Numbered from the stretch's first letter, positions 1-9,473 are shown. The stretch is DNA of 64,000 bases from Oceanobacillus saliphilus (GCF_023522835.1 NZ_JALCZU010000001.1:265297-329296); one strand, 5' to 3'. Numbers and translations are program-made. The notes: generated by a model from the sequence alone, not told the origin.

Positions 1-984
1 CCTCAACCTTGCTACTTCTTCTACCTTCAATTTCGTTAACTTTGCAATGTGTTCATCCGAAAAATTTTCACGTATTAACTCTTGAGCCAACATCTTTTTT
101 GCCTCTTCTCGGCCTTCTTCTCTTCCCTGTTCTCTACCTCTTACTAATCCTTCGTCTTTCGCCTCAGCAAACAACTCTGCTATTGTAGGTGGTAACTTTT
201 CTTTTTCTGCACGCATTGTTTGGGACACCTCCATTCCTATTAATGGTCTTATATCTTCGCTTAATTTCTTTTTTAAGGATTCTGGAACGTGGAGTAGATA
301 ATCGATGAAGTAAAATATACTGCTTAGATAGATGCGGGGGTTTTCCTGTTCGGTGCTAAATTTTTGCAGGACTTGAATCATTAGTTTTCGTTTAAACGTG
401 TAACGCTTGTGTGCCTCATTTTTACTTTTACTCGCGTAAATACCAGCCAGCACTGCTGCAGCAAATGGATTCGATGATTGCTCCAATTCTTCGATATCTT
501 TTCCATGAAATTTGTACATATTATATGCATAGGTAAGTTCAGTACCAAAAAAGGAAAGATTAAATTCATTGTGCTGACTCGAGTACTCAGTATCAGTTAT
601 CAAGGCAATCGCATAAATCTCCTTGTTAAATTTATCATAAATTCTATAAAAGTAACGGAACATCCGCTTTGAAAAATCCTTGCCCGCTATTCCTTGCACT
701 TCCACATGAACCAATATCCATCTTTCCTGACCGCTTTTCATAAACACTTTCACAATTTGATCCGCATTAACTCTTCCTTTCCTTTCGTTTATCACATCTT
801 GGAAAAGCTCTTGTTGCAGAAATTCCGGTGCTCTTGTGAAGTCAATTTCTTCATACAATTCGGGAGCGAAAAATTGCATAAACTCCTCGAATAATTCGCC
901 AATTAATTTTTTCCATAACCCATCCTGGTCTGATTGTATTGATTTATAATTTGCAGTATCCTCAAATACGTAAATTGTTGCCAT
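1..984 (-). CDS. Rpn family recombination-promoting nuclease / putative transposase (3' end outside window)
   Basis: The minus-strand frame opens at the ATG at 984-982 and stays open to base 1, so 328 residues are visible and the C-terminus is missing. The start MATIYVFEDTANYK is followed by a PD-(D/E)XK-type core with ILVHVEVQG near residue 90, which carries the acidic and E-x-Q residues typical of the Rpn/YhgA-like group (PDDEXK transposase-like families). The tail is rich in E, R and K (EGLVRGREQGREEGREEAKK), as is usual for these proteins. Family knowledge: Rpn proteins are DNA endonucleases that raise RecA-independent recombination; many copies are mobile or variable. It is transcribed away from a 21-bp repeat array lying just upstream of its start. 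The family call is firm; activity is inferred. Confidence 0.85.
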   Translation of the reverse strand, partial: MATIYVFEDTANYKSIQSDQDGLWKKLIGELFEEFMQFFAPELYEEIDFTRAPEFLQQELFQDVINERKGRVNADQIVKVFMKSGQERWILVHVEVQGIAGKDFSKRMFRYFYRIYDKFNKEIYAIALITDTEYSSQHNEFNLSFFGTELTYAYNMYKFHGKDIEELEQSSNPFAAAVLAGIYASKSKNEAHKRYTFKRKLMIQVLQKFSTEQENPRIYLSSIFYFIDYLLHVPESLKKKLSEDIRPLIGMEVSQTMRAEKEKLPPTIAELFAEAKDEGLVRGREQGREEGREEAKKMLAQELIRENFSDEHIAKLTKLKVEEVARLR

Positions 985-1045
985 TATTTTACCACATCCT
1001 TTGGTGAATATGAATTTGTTTTTGATACGGAAATTCGACAGCGTG

Positions 1046-1613
1046 GGAGCAGCTCTACGTTTGGGAAGTGCTCTCTCCTGTTTGAAGGGTGCTGTCTCCC
1101 GTTTGGGCGGCGATGTCTCGCGTTTCGGCGGCGCTCTCTCCCGGTTTGACGGTGCTGTCTCCCGTTTCGGTGCTGCTCTCTCCCGTTTTGGCGGTGCTAT
1201 CTCCCGTTGAGGCGGTGCTATCTCCCGTTTGGGTGGCGCTCTCTCCCGTTTCGGTGGTGCTCTCTCCCGTTTCGACGGTGCTGTCTCCCGTTTTGGTGGC
1301 GCTGTCTCCCGTTTCGACGGTGCTCTCTCCCGTTTTGGCGGTGCTCTCTCCCGTTGAGGCGGTGCTGTCTCCTGTTTCGGTGGTGCTCTCTCCCGTTTCG
1401 GTGGCGCTCTCTCCCGTTTCGGTGGTGCTCTCTCCCGTTTCAGTGGTGCTCTCTCCCGTTTCAGCAGTGCTCTCTCCCGTTTCGGCGGCGCTCTCTCCCG
1501 TTTCGGCGGCGCTCTCTCCCATTTCGGCGGTGCTCTCTCCCGTTTCGGCGAGGCTCTCTCCCATTTAAAGGGCGCGCTCTCCCGCTCAGACGGCCCGCTC
1601 TACCGTATTAGAG
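1046..1613. repeat. Array A1: about 27 tandem 21-bp direct repeats
   Basis: About 27 consecutive units of 21 bp with consensus GGYGCTCTCTCCCGTTTCGGY fill the gap between the Rpn start and the NERD stop. Units differ mainly at four or five positions; the TCTCCCGTTT core is the most constant. Because 21 is a multiple of three, long open frames appear on both strands by chance. They lack ribosome sites and I do not call them genes. Arrays with the same core occur at 4.4 kb and, inverted, at 6.9 kb. Confidence 0.95.
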
Positions 1614-1643
1614 AAAGCTCACCAGCCTCGCCTGGCCTACTCT

Positions 1644-2591
1644 CTACTTCTTATACCATCTCCTATGCTTTTCATCATATTTCAGTCCGGCATTTTTCAT
1701 TAACCTTGTGGCTATATTTTTTGATTTGAAATTTAAGAACCGCATACATTCTGAATTTGTAATCCAGGGGTTTACTAGTAATAAGTAATCTTCCAGCGTT
1801 TTCTTATGTGCTGTGGGGGATTTATGATGACATTTATTGCATTGCCAGTTGCTGTGTGTCCGCTCCATTCCGAGCCACCCACATGCCGGGCACTGCACCC
1901 CGGGTAATAGATCACTCCCCTTTATGCTATGCTTGGTCATAATATCGATATCAAATTCTCTACATTCACGTAGAATCGTATATCCAATTTTTTGGTGTTG
2001 TACAGGCGTGTTGCTGGATAAGCTTTTTTCGTGATTCATTAGTTTCATCGGAGTGCTCTCTCCTCTTACTACTACTTTTGCAATAGCTTCTTTGTCGCCG
2101 ACAACCTCTAGTATTGTGGCTGGATCACTTATTGCAATAAAATGATAGATTGGAATACTTGGAAGGCCACGTTCTTGCAGCCAGTTTTGAAGTTTGATTT
2201 GTTGGATTTCCACCTGGGTAATGGGGTGATTGAAGCCCGTTTGTATTTTGCCGTCATCGCGGATGAACTGGTTGAGGACAGTGTCGAATATGATTTTGCC
2301 GCTGTAGTTCTTCACTTCAATCAAATAGATTGCCTGGGGGCTTAGGATGAGGTTGTCTATCTGCACAGACTGACCGCCTATAGGTAAGCAGACATCCTGC
2401 AGAATCGTGTGTTTATCGGCTAGCAGGGACAGATAGTAATCTACTTTCAGTTCTCCCTTATAGCCCTTGAGGTACTTGGCAGATTCATACTGGATTTCCT
2501 GCAAGCGTGGGAAGTTCCTCCTAAGCCGGGGTGCGATGGCTTCGTATTTTTGCAGCACGAGAGGTTTTGGACGTTTTCTTATGATCATCAT
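1644..2591 (-). CDS. NERD (nuclease-related) domain protein with C-terminal zinc ribbon
   Basis: 315 residues. The start ATG at 2591 follows AAAGGAG; a second ATG comes directly after it. Residues about 40-150 form a NERD domain: GYKGELKVDYYLSLL, then VQIDNLILSPQAIYLIEVKN, which carries the D and E-x-K residues of the nuclease-like fold. Residues about 232-260 hold two Cys pairs (CPACGW and CNKCHH), a zinc ribbon. A helical segment with LEDYLLLVNPWI follows. Family knowledge: NERD domains resemble restriction-type nucleases and occur in proteins linked to DNA processing; most have no proven role. It stands alone on the minus strand and its stop lies 30 bp from the 21-bp array A1. A second, divergent NERD protein at 19.8 kb also ends beside a repeat array. 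Confidence 0.88.
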   Translation of the reverse strand: MMIIRKRPKPLVLQKYEAIAPRLRRNFPRLQEIQYESAKYLKGYKGELKVDYYLSLLADKHTILQDVCLPIGGQSVQIDNLILSPQAIYLIEVKNYSGKIIFDTVLNQFIRDDGKIQTGFNHPITQVEIQQIKLQNWLQERGLPSIPIYHFIAISDPATILEVVGDKEAIAKVVVRGESTPMKLMNHEKSLSSNTPVQHQKIGYTILRECREFDIDIMTKHSIKGSDLLPGVQCPACGWLGMERTHSNWQCNKCHHKSPTAHKKTLEDYLLLVNPWITNSECMRFLNFKSKNIATRLMKNAGLKYDEKHRRWYKK

Positions 2592-2829
2592 GTACTCCTT
2601 TCCGATCGTAATAACTATATTATAACCACTGTCCAGGATTTGGCAATTTGCTAAAATTTAATTTTCTATTAAATATAATGCATAAAATAATCGAATGCTG
2701 GACTAAAATAATATTTTCAAATAACGAAACCATTCTAAAAGAGAAGTTTCACCTTTTTCCTGGAAAAATGTCATTTTTTGTTCGCATGATTTTGTGCTAT
2801 ATTTAAGATATCAAAAGGAGGTGAATGGC

Positions 2830-3243
2830 ATGGAGAAGGAAGATCAGATTATAGCAATGCTTGAGAAGATTATTGGAAAGTTGGATGAGCATGGAGAAGC
2901 CTTAGATGAGCATAGCAGTATTCTTAGTAAACATACTAGCATCCTTAATGAGCATAGCAGCATTCTTGATAAACATACTGGAATCCTTAATGAGCATAGC
3001 AAAAAGCATGAGGAACACAGCGAACAATTTAAAGAACATGGGCAGATATTAGCAGCACTTCGCAATGGGCAGGAGTACTTGAAGGCGGAAATGGACGGAA
3101 TGAAGATAGCGAATGCAAAGGAATTCGGCTCATTAAAAGAAGAAATTAGTCTTATTTCTACTAACCAGGACCTACTTCGAGAGGATACTTGGGCAAGCAA
3201 AGTAGATATACATCGCATTAAAAATACGATGGGTATGAAATAA
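2830..3243 (+). CDS. Small heptad-repeat coiled-coil protein, function unknown
   Basis: 137 residues. The start ATG at 2830 is chosen because AAAGGAGGTG sits 8 bases upstream; an upstream in-frame ATG at 2794 lacks such a site. Residues about 17-75 consist of seven-residue units of the type H-S-S-I-L-x-K and H-T-x-I-L-N-E, predicting a parallel coiled coil with regular His and Ser on one face. There is no signal peptide or membrane segment. The C-terminal part (KEFGSLKEEISLIS) is also helical. The protein stands alone, followed by a bidirectional terminator. I do not know its function; similar heptad proteins are common hypothetical proteins in Bacillaceae. It could be a small oligomerising adaptor. 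Confidence 0.75.
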   Translation: MEKEDQIIAMLEKIIGKLDEHGEALDEHSSILSKHTSILNEHSSILDKHTGILNEHSKKHEEHSEQFKEHGQILAALRNGQEYLKAEMDGMKIANAKEFGSLKEEISLISTNQDLLREDTWASKVDIHRIKNTMGMK

Positions 3244-3322
3244 ATGTGGAAAACTTCTTCATACTTCCTAACTATACTTCTAAGAATCAGTCTACTGAAT
3301 ATATAGATTACCTCGATAAACT

Positions 3323-3362
3323 AACCCGATCCGGATTCCCACAATCCAGATCGGGTTTATTT
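3323..3362. terminator. Bidirectional intrinsic terminator
   Basis: AACCCGATC-C-GGATT, a 5-base loop, then AATCC-A-GATCGGGTT forms a 15-bp stem with one mismatch, followed by TATTTTTAT on the plus strand. It lies between the convergent coiled-coil gene and the EamA permease gene and can serve both. Confidence 0.85.
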
Positions 3363-3388
3363 TTATATCTATATATGTGGTGCTACGT

Positions 3389-4315
3389 TTACGTACGCTC
3401 CCCGCGCCCTTTATAATTAATCGCTACAATACCAACGGCCACAAGCGCTATTGACCCAACAATAAACAAATTTAACTCTTCGCCCGGTATGAACATTGCT
3501 GACAAAACGGTTCCGGCAACGGGAACAACAAATTTGTACATGCTGATTTCCCCTGCCTTGTTGTATTTGAGCAGTGAATACCAGAGTGCAAAGGCGACCG
3601 CAGACAATAGGGCCGAATATATTAATAAGCCTGTTCCAAGCGGATTGAAGATAATGGCATTTTCACTGATTTGAGGAAGGCCGATTATGAGCAGAATCGC
3701 TGCACCGATTGTCAGCTGCCAGCCGGTAAGTGCGAATGGATGGATCCCTGTCGCAAGTTCCTTCGCCATGATTGTTCCAATTGCACCAGTCAAGGCAGCG
3801 AGGATCATATAGCCCTCCCCTGTCAGCTGGAAGCTCAGCTGAAATTCCTGTCCCCAGTTTGCGACAATAATACCAGTAAATCCGGCGATTAAACCGATTG
3901 TCTTATTCCAATTCATACGGTCATTGGTATAAAAATAATGGGCGATTAGAACGGTAAAAAATGTTCCACTTGATGATAGGATTGCACCCTGCATCCCAGA
4001 TACTTTTGCCAGTCCATTATAAAAGAAAAAGTATTGGAGCGAGGTTTGGAAGATACCTAGAATTATAAGGACTTTAATCTGCCTGCGTGTCACCAATAGA
4101 TGACGCGGACTTGTAAGCAGCAAACCTACCAATACAATCAGGCCTGCAAGCAAAAAGCGCCAACCGGCAAAAACAACTTTGGCAATCGTATCATCCGGTG
4201 CCATCTGCAATTCCTCATAACTAATTTTCAGCACCGGAAACGCGCTCCCCCATAATATCGAGCAGAATATGGCAATGGCTATAACGGACCATTTATTTTG
4301 AAATAGATTGTTCAT
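3389..4315 (-). CDS. EamA/DMT-superfamily permease
   Basis: 308 residues, the usual length for a ten-helix drug/metabolite transporter with two EamA repeats (about 12-145 and 160-300). It starts at ATG 4315 behind CAAGGAGATG. The first helix (WSVIAIAIFCSILWGSAFPVLK) and second-repeat start (YMILAALTGAIGTIMAKEL) show the family pattern. Substrate cannot be assigned: members export amino acids, nucleotides, drugs or sugars. It is monocistronic, with a shared terminator downstream and the 21-bp repeat array A2 in the region that should hold its promoter. No recognisable -35/-10 pair is visible close to the start. Confidence 0.88.
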   Translation of the reverse strand: MNNLFQNKWSVIAIAIFCSILWGSAFPVLKISYEELQMAPDDTIAKVVFAGWRFLLAGLIVLVGLLLTSPRHLLVTRRQIKVLIILGIFQTSLQYFFFYNGLAKVSGMQGAILSSSGTFFTVLIAHYFYTNDRMNWNKTIGLIAGFTGIIVANWGQEFQLSFQLTGEGYMILAALTGAIGTIMAKELATGIHPFALTGWQLTIGAAILLIIGLPQISENAIIFNPLGTGLLIYSALLSAVAFALWYSLLKYNKAGEISMYKFVVPVAGTVLSAMFIPGEELNLFIVGSIALVAVGIVAINYKGRGERT

Positions 4316-4350
4316 GATGTCATCTCCTTGGGGTGGTTGGGATTTTTTGT

Positions 4351-4736
4351 TTGGCCGAGCTGCTCTCCCAAGTTGGTGCGGTGCTCTCCCGTTTGGACGG
4401 GGTGCTCTCCTGTTTGGTCGGGGCTCTCTCCCGTTTAGGCGGGGCTCTCTCCCGTTTGGAGGCGGGCTCTTCTGTTTGGACGGAGCTCTCTCCCGAATGG
4501 AGGGCAGGCTCTCCCGTTTGAACGGCGCTCTCTCCCGTTTGGACGGGGCTCTCTCACGTTTGGACGGAGCTCTCCCGTTTCGGTGGTGCTCTCTCCCGTT
4601 TGAACGACGCTCTCTCCCGTTTGGAGGCGGGCTCTCCCGTTTGGACGGAGCTCTCTCCCGAATGGAGGGCAGGCTCTCCCGTTTGAACGGCGCTCTCTCC
4701 CGTTTGGCCCGGGTGCTCGCCCGAGTTGACCCAGAA
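4351..4736. repeat. Array A2: about 17 units of the 21-bp repeat
   Basis: Same core as array A1 (CTCTCCCGTTTGGACGG), mostly 21-bp spacing with a few units of 18-20 bp. A segment of about 98 bp (4444-4541) recurs at 4609-4706, offset by 165 bp, so the array has grown by segmental duplication as well as single-unit slippage. It lies immediately upstream of the minus-strand permease. Chance open frames here are not supported as genes. Confidence 0.93.
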
Positions 4737-4943
4737 TCCCCGTGCCTAGGCGCGATCCCACGTATAATATTTCGTATTCAGAACAATGTTTATCATAAGC
4801 GAATTGGTATCAGAACGCAAATTAACAGATTAAAGCGGAATGGCCTTTCATAAGGAACAAAGTGAAACGCAATCGGCAGTAATTCAATCTTGTTTAAACA
4901 TAGTGGGTATTTGTTAAATATCTCTATTAATTCACGAAATTTG

Positions 4944-4972
4944 TTGACTAATTAGGACTATCTTACTAAACT
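4944..4972 (+). promoter_or_regulatory. Predicted sigma-A promoter of the LPDTA surface protein
   Basis: TTGACT (4944-4949), 17-bp spacer, TAAACT (4967-4972). It lies about 50 bp upstream of the start at 5022, with an AGAGAGAAGG ribosome site between. Confidence 0.6.
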
Positions 4973-5021
4973 TTATATATTGGATATTTTTACTAATAGA
5001 TAGAGAGAAGGTACGAACTTA

Positions 5022-6782
5022 ATGGAGAATGGGAAGAAAAAGATGAGAAAGGCCGATTTTCTTGGTTTCTTGAGTGGTTTGATTGCTTTTGCATTGCTAA
5101 TTTTACCTTTTGGCAATACACATGCAGGGTTGACTGATGACAATGATGTCCGCTCAGATGTATATGGTGAAGAAGAGAATACGAGAGAAGATGTTTATGG
5201 GGATGAATTAGATTTTAATGAGGAAACAGATGTTACGGGTGATGTTTATTGGGATGAATTGGATTTTGATGAGAAAACAGATGTTACCGATGATGTATAT
5301 GAAGCCATTGGCTATTCGGCTGAAACGGTAGCTGGTTATGTTTATTACCGGTATGATTTCAATGAATTCAATATAGGTGATTACATCGATTCAAATGGGG
5401 ATGTTGTTGCAAATGATAGTGATTGGATAACCTTTACACCGGGATTATTGGACTCGTTGGATGATGATAGTTCGGTTCATTTGAATTTTAACGGCAGTAG
5501 CGTGCAAATTCCGCTTTCGTCTATCAGAGGAAATTATTCCAGTCTAGAATATATCGATTTCCACCTAACTCCAGTGAATATAGCTGGGCATGTTCCGCCA
5601 TTGAGCGAAGTTTTCTGGATTGGTATGGTCGATCAATATGAATGGGAGTATCACGATGAGATTGGTGGGCCTGTAACGCTGACTTTCCAGATCGACCCAG
5701 ATGCAGTTGAGAATTGGGAAAATGTTGTGATCAAGTATATGAACGAAGATTATGAGTTTGTGGACTATGAACATCAGAATCTAACATTTAATACGGAAAC
5801 TGGAGAGATTACTGCAGAGGTCTATCATTGGAGAACCTATGCAATATTTGAGGAGCCTGGCAGTGAAACGGATGAGACGGTTTCAGAAGACAACAAACCG
5901 GATGAGACTCATGAAGAAGATGAGGATGAATTCGTTTACGTTCCCGAAGATAGAAAAGTTACCGACGATGTATACTATTTGATTGGATTTGAAGATGCTT
6001 TAAATGATTTAAAAGATAGTAATGGAAATGTCGTTGCAGAGAATGCAAAATATTTTATGATTACGAAGATTTTATTGGATACATTGGATAGTGACAAGGA
6101 GCTCATCCTAACAAATGATGGAATAAAAGTAGCTGTTCCAATTGGTGCGCTCAAGTCATTGAGCAAAGATAGTTATATCCTGGCTCTGGATCTGACTAAT
6201 GTGACAGATCAGTATCCGAACGCAAAGAGTTCCGTCTATGACTTTAGCCTTTTTCTGGATTATGAATATGTGGAGAACACTGCTTTTCCCAAACCCTTTG
6301 AAGTAACCTTCTATGTGGATCCGAAGAAAGTGACAAATTGGAACGATATTGTCCTCCGCTATATCGACCAGGATGGCAAGATTACCGATTATAAAAATCA
6401 ATTTGTCAGCATTAATGCGGCAACAGGTGAAATTGTCGCAAACATCTATCACTTTAGTACGTATGGCATTTTCGAAGTTCCAGGCAGCGGGTCACCTACC
6501 AACAATGGGGAATCGTTGGTGATTACAGGGGTGAATGAAGATAAGAATAAAGATGAATCTTCTAAAGGAAAGAAGAACGCTCCTGAATCTGTGAACAAGG
6601 TTTCCAGTAAGAGCAAAAGCAGCTCGGCTGATGAAACAGCGACTGATGCTCCGAAGCAAAATCAATTAGGGAGTATCTTACCTGACACAGCAACCAATAC
6701 ATTTAACATTCTAGCGATTGGCTTGATCGTCCTTTTATTCGGTTTACTTCTGGTTATTTGGAAGAAACCTAAAAAAGCTTAA
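5022..6782 (+). CDS. LPDTA-anchored cell-surface protein with two repeated domains
   Basis: 586 residues. A signal peptide covers about residues 1-36 (hydrophobic FLGFLSGLIAFALLILPF ending near THA-G). Residues 37-95 are acidic, with repeated DVYG/DVYW motifs. Two homologous domains follow, about 95-285 and 310-490; each ends in a segment of the form TF-x-V/I-DP, NW, VxxY, TGEI-x-A, YH, TY-x-IFE-x-PGS. A Ser/Lys-rich linker leads to LPDTA at about 553-557, a hydrophobic helix and a KKPKKA tail. Family knowledge: in Bacillus, LPDTA/LPDTS signals are used by the YhcS/SrtD-type sortase, so the protein should be covalently wall-bound. No sortase gene is in the window. The function of the repeated domains is unknown. 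Confidence 0.88.
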   Translation: MENGKKKMRKADFLGFLSGLIAFALLILPFGNTHAGLTDDNDVRSDVYGEEENTREDVYGDELDFNEETDVTGDVYWDELDFDEKTDVTDDVYEAIGYSAETVAGYVYYRYDFNEFNIGDYIDSNGDVVANDSDWITFTPGLLDSLDDDSSVHLNFNGSSVQIPLSSIRGNYSSLEYIDFHLTPVNIAGHVPPLSEVFWIGMVDQYEWEYHDEIGGPVTLTFQIDPDAVENWENVVIKYMNEDYEFVDYEHQNLTFNTETGEITAEVYHWRTYAIFEEPGSETDETVSEDNKPDETHEEDEDEFVYVPEDRKVTDDVYYLIGFEDALNDLKDSNGNVVAENAKYFMITKILLDTLDSDKELILTNDGIKVAVPIGALKSLSKDSYILALDLTNVTDQYPNAKSSVYDFSLFLDYEYVENTAFPKPFEVTFYVDPKKVTNWNDIVLRYIDQDGKITDYKNQFVSINAATGEIVANIYHFSTYGIFEVPGSGSPTNNGESLVITGVNEDKNKDESSKGKKNAPESVNKVSSKSKSSSADETATDAPKQNQLGSILPDTATNTFNILAIGLIVLLFGLLLVIWKKPKKA

Positions 6783-6789
6783 TGTCTGA

Positions 6790-6817
6790 CCCCTTCCATG
6801 AGTTGGAAGGGGTTTTT
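6790..6817 (+). terminator. Intrinsic terminator of the surface protein gene
   Basis: CCCCTTCCA, a 5-base loop, TGGAAGGGG (perfect 9-bp stem), then TTTTT, beginning 8 bases after the stop codon. Confidence 0.9.
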
Positions 6818-6867
6818 GGTGGGTTTAGGGGAGAGTATTATCTTTTTGTGGGAGTGAAGCATCGTCG

Positions 6868-7046
6868 GGCGGGAGGCAGCACTCCGCAAACGGGAGAGAG
6901 CAACGTCCAAACGGGAGAGAGCGCTGCCGAAACGGGAGACAACTCCGCCTAAACGGGAGACAGCTCCGCCTAAACGGGAGACAGCTCCCCCTAAACGGGA
7001 GACAGCTCCGCCTAATCGGGAGACAGCTCCGCTTAAACGGGAGAGA
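6868..7046. repeat. Array A3: about 8 units of the 21-bp repeat, inverted
   Basis: Units of the type AAACGGGAGACAGCTCCGCCT, the reverse complement of the core in arrays A1 and A2, at strict 21-bp spacing. The array lies between the terminator of the surface protein and the O-antigen-ligase-like gene, about 125 bp upstream of the latter's start. Confidence 0.93.
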
Positions 7047-7172
7047 ATCACTGTCGGACTTGAGAAAACCGACACCCCCCATCTCTCATATTTTTTCATT
7101 TTCCGACAATTGCCGTGACTATCGTCGTGTATAATAATATGGGTATCTATCAGGAATCGGAGGATTTATCGG

Positions 7173-9398
7173 ATGAATTGGTTTATTTTTATTTTTTTGG
7201 CTTTGATTTTTATTTTTTCACCGTATCAGAAAGGGCTTTATTTTGATACGGACTTTTATGGTGTTCAGCTGCTTGTATTTGGGCTATTCATCATGCTGTT
7301 CCTTACGTTAATCATAAAGAAAGAATTAAGTTCCATCAAACCGGTTTGGGTTATTGTTGTTTTGCCTTTTTTCTATTTGATTTCCCTGTTCAACGCTGAA
7401 AACCCGATGGGGGCATGGAATTCTTTGTTGCGCTGGACATGTTATGTGGCTTTTTTCCTTCTATTATATTGGGCAGCGAGCAGGGATAAAAAGATACATC
7501 AGTTATTGCCGGTTGTATTTCAGATTACTGGCATTTGGATTGCTATACATATGCTATTCAATCAGTTTGGTTGGCTGGAATATCCAACAGCATTTATTTT
7601 TGATCGGTTTGCTGGTGTTTTTCAATATCCGAATACATTTGGAATGATTATGGGCGTATTTTATTTATTTTCGCTTATGATGTTGCTGCAGTCTCGGAAT
7701 AACCTGCCGACTTTTATTTTGTACGCTGCTCCTTTGGTTATTTTTATGATTTGTTTTATCGAGTCGTATTCCAGGGGGATGTTTTTGGTTCTGCCAGTGA
7801 CCTGGTTTGTGGGGCTACTTCTTTTAAGGCCATTAAAGCAGATTCAATATGTTCTTTATACCTTCATTTCTGTGGTGGCAGGTGTTATGGGGACCGTTAT
7901 TCTCAAACAGGATACACCTGTAGCAAATCTTATCTACATAACTATCATTTCTGGCATCGTCGTTCTGTTGCTGATTTTTATTAAGAAATGGATTTCGAAC
8001 CCCAAATTTGATAAATTTGGCGATAACAGATTGTACCGGTTCATTGGTCCAGCTGTCATGATGGTGTTTGCTCTTTTGTTACTTTTGGATTTAGGGTTTA
8101 AAGGTCTGGTCTATCAGCAAATGCCTACTGACCTGCAAGAGCGGATATCCAGTATGACGGGAAGTACGTCCGCACGTGAGCGGGTATTGTTTACGCAGGA
8201 CGCTTTCGAAATGACGAAAGAATCGCCGCTTTTTGGCTCGGGTGGCGATTCATGGGCGTCCCTTTACCGTACCTATCAGCAATTACCATATCAGGCCAAT
8301 AAAGCACATAACGAGTACCTTGAATTCGCAATCGATATCGGCTGGCTCGGGCTGGCAGGGATGATTGCTGTATTCGGATTTTTTTATTTTATCATTGTAA
8401 AAAAATATCGACATAGCGACGAGAACACCGCATTTATTGCCGTTATGATTTCCAGTCTCACTATTTTGTTACATAGCTTGATTGACTTCAATTTATCATT
8501 TGGTACAGTATGGCTTCTGCTTCTTTGGCTGTTGGTCTATGGCTTGCTGGGCGAGGAAAATTTGGGTGCCGGGAAGCTGATCGATACGAAATTTTACAAA
8601 TATGGAATCTATGCTTTTTTTGGTTTGCTGCTTGTGGTTGGCTTTTTCTCTTATCGCTTTATGACCGCCGAACACGATTACAGGCTTGCCATCAATACAA
8701 ATAATATTTCTGAAAAAGAATTCCATTTGAATGAAGCAGTGGATAAAAATCCATATAGCCACCGCTACTTGTTCGCATCAGGGAATTTATATATTCAGCT
8801 CGTCAATCGGGATATAAACGTAGAAGCGAATAGCCAAAATGTTATCGGCATTGCAGGAAAACTGACTGAATTGGAACCGAATAACTCCTTCCTTCTGTAT
8901 CAGGCAGGATTAATGCTTGAGGATGTTGGTGAAACAGCGATGGCGTCATCACTTTTTGAGAAAGCTTTGGACTTGGATGATTTTGGAACCGATATTTATG
9001 AAGCTGCCATTCGGGTAAAGTTGGAACTGGATCGCGAGCAGACTGATCCTTCGGCAAAAGGGAATCATCTGAACGACGCGATAGCGGTGTATGAGCAGTT
9101 AGTCATAACCTATGCGGACTTTGAAAAAAATCCAATTGGCAATGAGCATAATAGCAGGAAATTTCAGGTTTCTGATGACGCCAAGTCAATGGCTGCGGAA
9201 GTATATTACATGCTCGCAGACACAGTAGCAATTGAAACTATTCTTATGGGACTCGAGTCTGATAGTGATGTTGTAGAAGATGTGGTAGTTCTTTTGGTTC
9301 TTTCTCTTCAGGAAGCAGGGAAATTTGAAGAGGCTGCTGATGTATTGGAAGCTTATCAGGCGGTTTATCCTGATTTGGCGGAGAGATTTATGGAGTGA
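7173..9398 (+). CDS. O-antigen ligase/polymerase (Wzy-type) membrane protein with C-terminal TPR region
   Basis: 741 residues. Residues 1-about 490 contain ten or more hydrophobic helices. The large external loop and following segment carry the Wzy_C pattern: GSGGDSWASLYRTYQQLPY and AHNEYLEFAIDIGWLGLAGM. The soluble C-terminus (about 515-741) has TPR-like helix pairs (LTELEPNNSFLLYQAGLMLE, FEKALDLDDF). Family knowledge: these proteins join lipid-linked oligosaccharides to acceptors or polymerise them, and TPR tails are common in Gram-positive and glycosyl-linking members. It is monocistronic, preceded by a weak TATAAT at about 7129-7134, and lies 22 kb from the main polymer cluster. It could also be a protein O-glycosyl ligase; the acceptor is unknown. 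Confidence 0.85.
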   Translation: MNWFIFIFLALIFIFSPYQKGLYFDTDFYGVQLLVFGLFIMLFLTLIIKKELSSIKPVWVIVVLPFFYLISLFNAENPMGAWNSLLRWTCYVAFFLLLYWAASRDKKIHQLLPVVFQITGIWIAIHMLFNQFGWLEYPTAFIFDRFAGVFQYPNTFGMIMGVFYLFSLMMLLQSRNNLPTFILYAAPLVIFMICFIESYSRGMFLVLPVTWFVGLLLLRPLKQIQYVLYTFISVVAGVMGTVILKQDTPVANLIYITIISGIVVLLLIFIKKWISNPKFDKFGDNRLYRFIGPAVMMVFALLLLLDLGFKGLVYQQMPTDLQERISSMTGSTSARERVLFTQDAFEMTKESPLFGSGGDSWASLYRTYQQLPYQANKAHNEYLEFAIDIGWLGLAGMIAVFGFFYFIIVKKYRHSDENTAFIAVMISSLTILLHSLIDFNLSFGTVWLLLLWLLVYGLLGEENLGAGKLIDTKFYKYGIYAFFGLLLVVGFFSYRFMTAEHDYRLAINTNNISEKEFHLNEAVDKNPYSHRYLFASGNLYIQLVNRDINVEANSQNVIGIAGKLTELEPNNSFLLYQAGLMLEDVGETAMASSLFEKALDLDDFGTDIYEAAIRVKLELDREQTDPSAKGNHLNDAIAVYEQLVITYADFEKNPIGNEHNSRKFQVSDDAKSMAAEVYYMLADTVAIETILMGLESDSDVVEDVVVLLVLSLQEAGKFEEAADVLEAYQAVYPDLAERFME

Positions 9399-9440
9399 AT
9401 ATCTTGATTGTTGTGTGCTGCGGCTAAATATTACGGTTGG

Positions 9441-9473
9441 CCTTCTCCCTTTAATAGGGGGAAGGTTTTTTGT
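9441..9473 (+). terminator. Intrinsic terminator of the O-antigen-ligase-like gene
   Basis: CCTTCTCCC, loop TTTAATA, GGGGGAAGG followed by TTTTTTG; the stem has one G-T pair. Confidence 0.88.

Noticed and set aside
1055-1568. Long open frames on both strands across array A1 with TGESTTE- or LSPVSVV-type heptad peptides
   Set aside because: The 21-bp period is a multiple of three, so a frame without stops stays open throughout. There is no ribosome site at a suitable distance, and the same repeats elsewhere break the frames.
4308-4853. Open frame of 181 codons across array A2
   Set aside because: It overlaps the EamA start region, consists of repeat units, and has no independent ribosome site or conserved feature.
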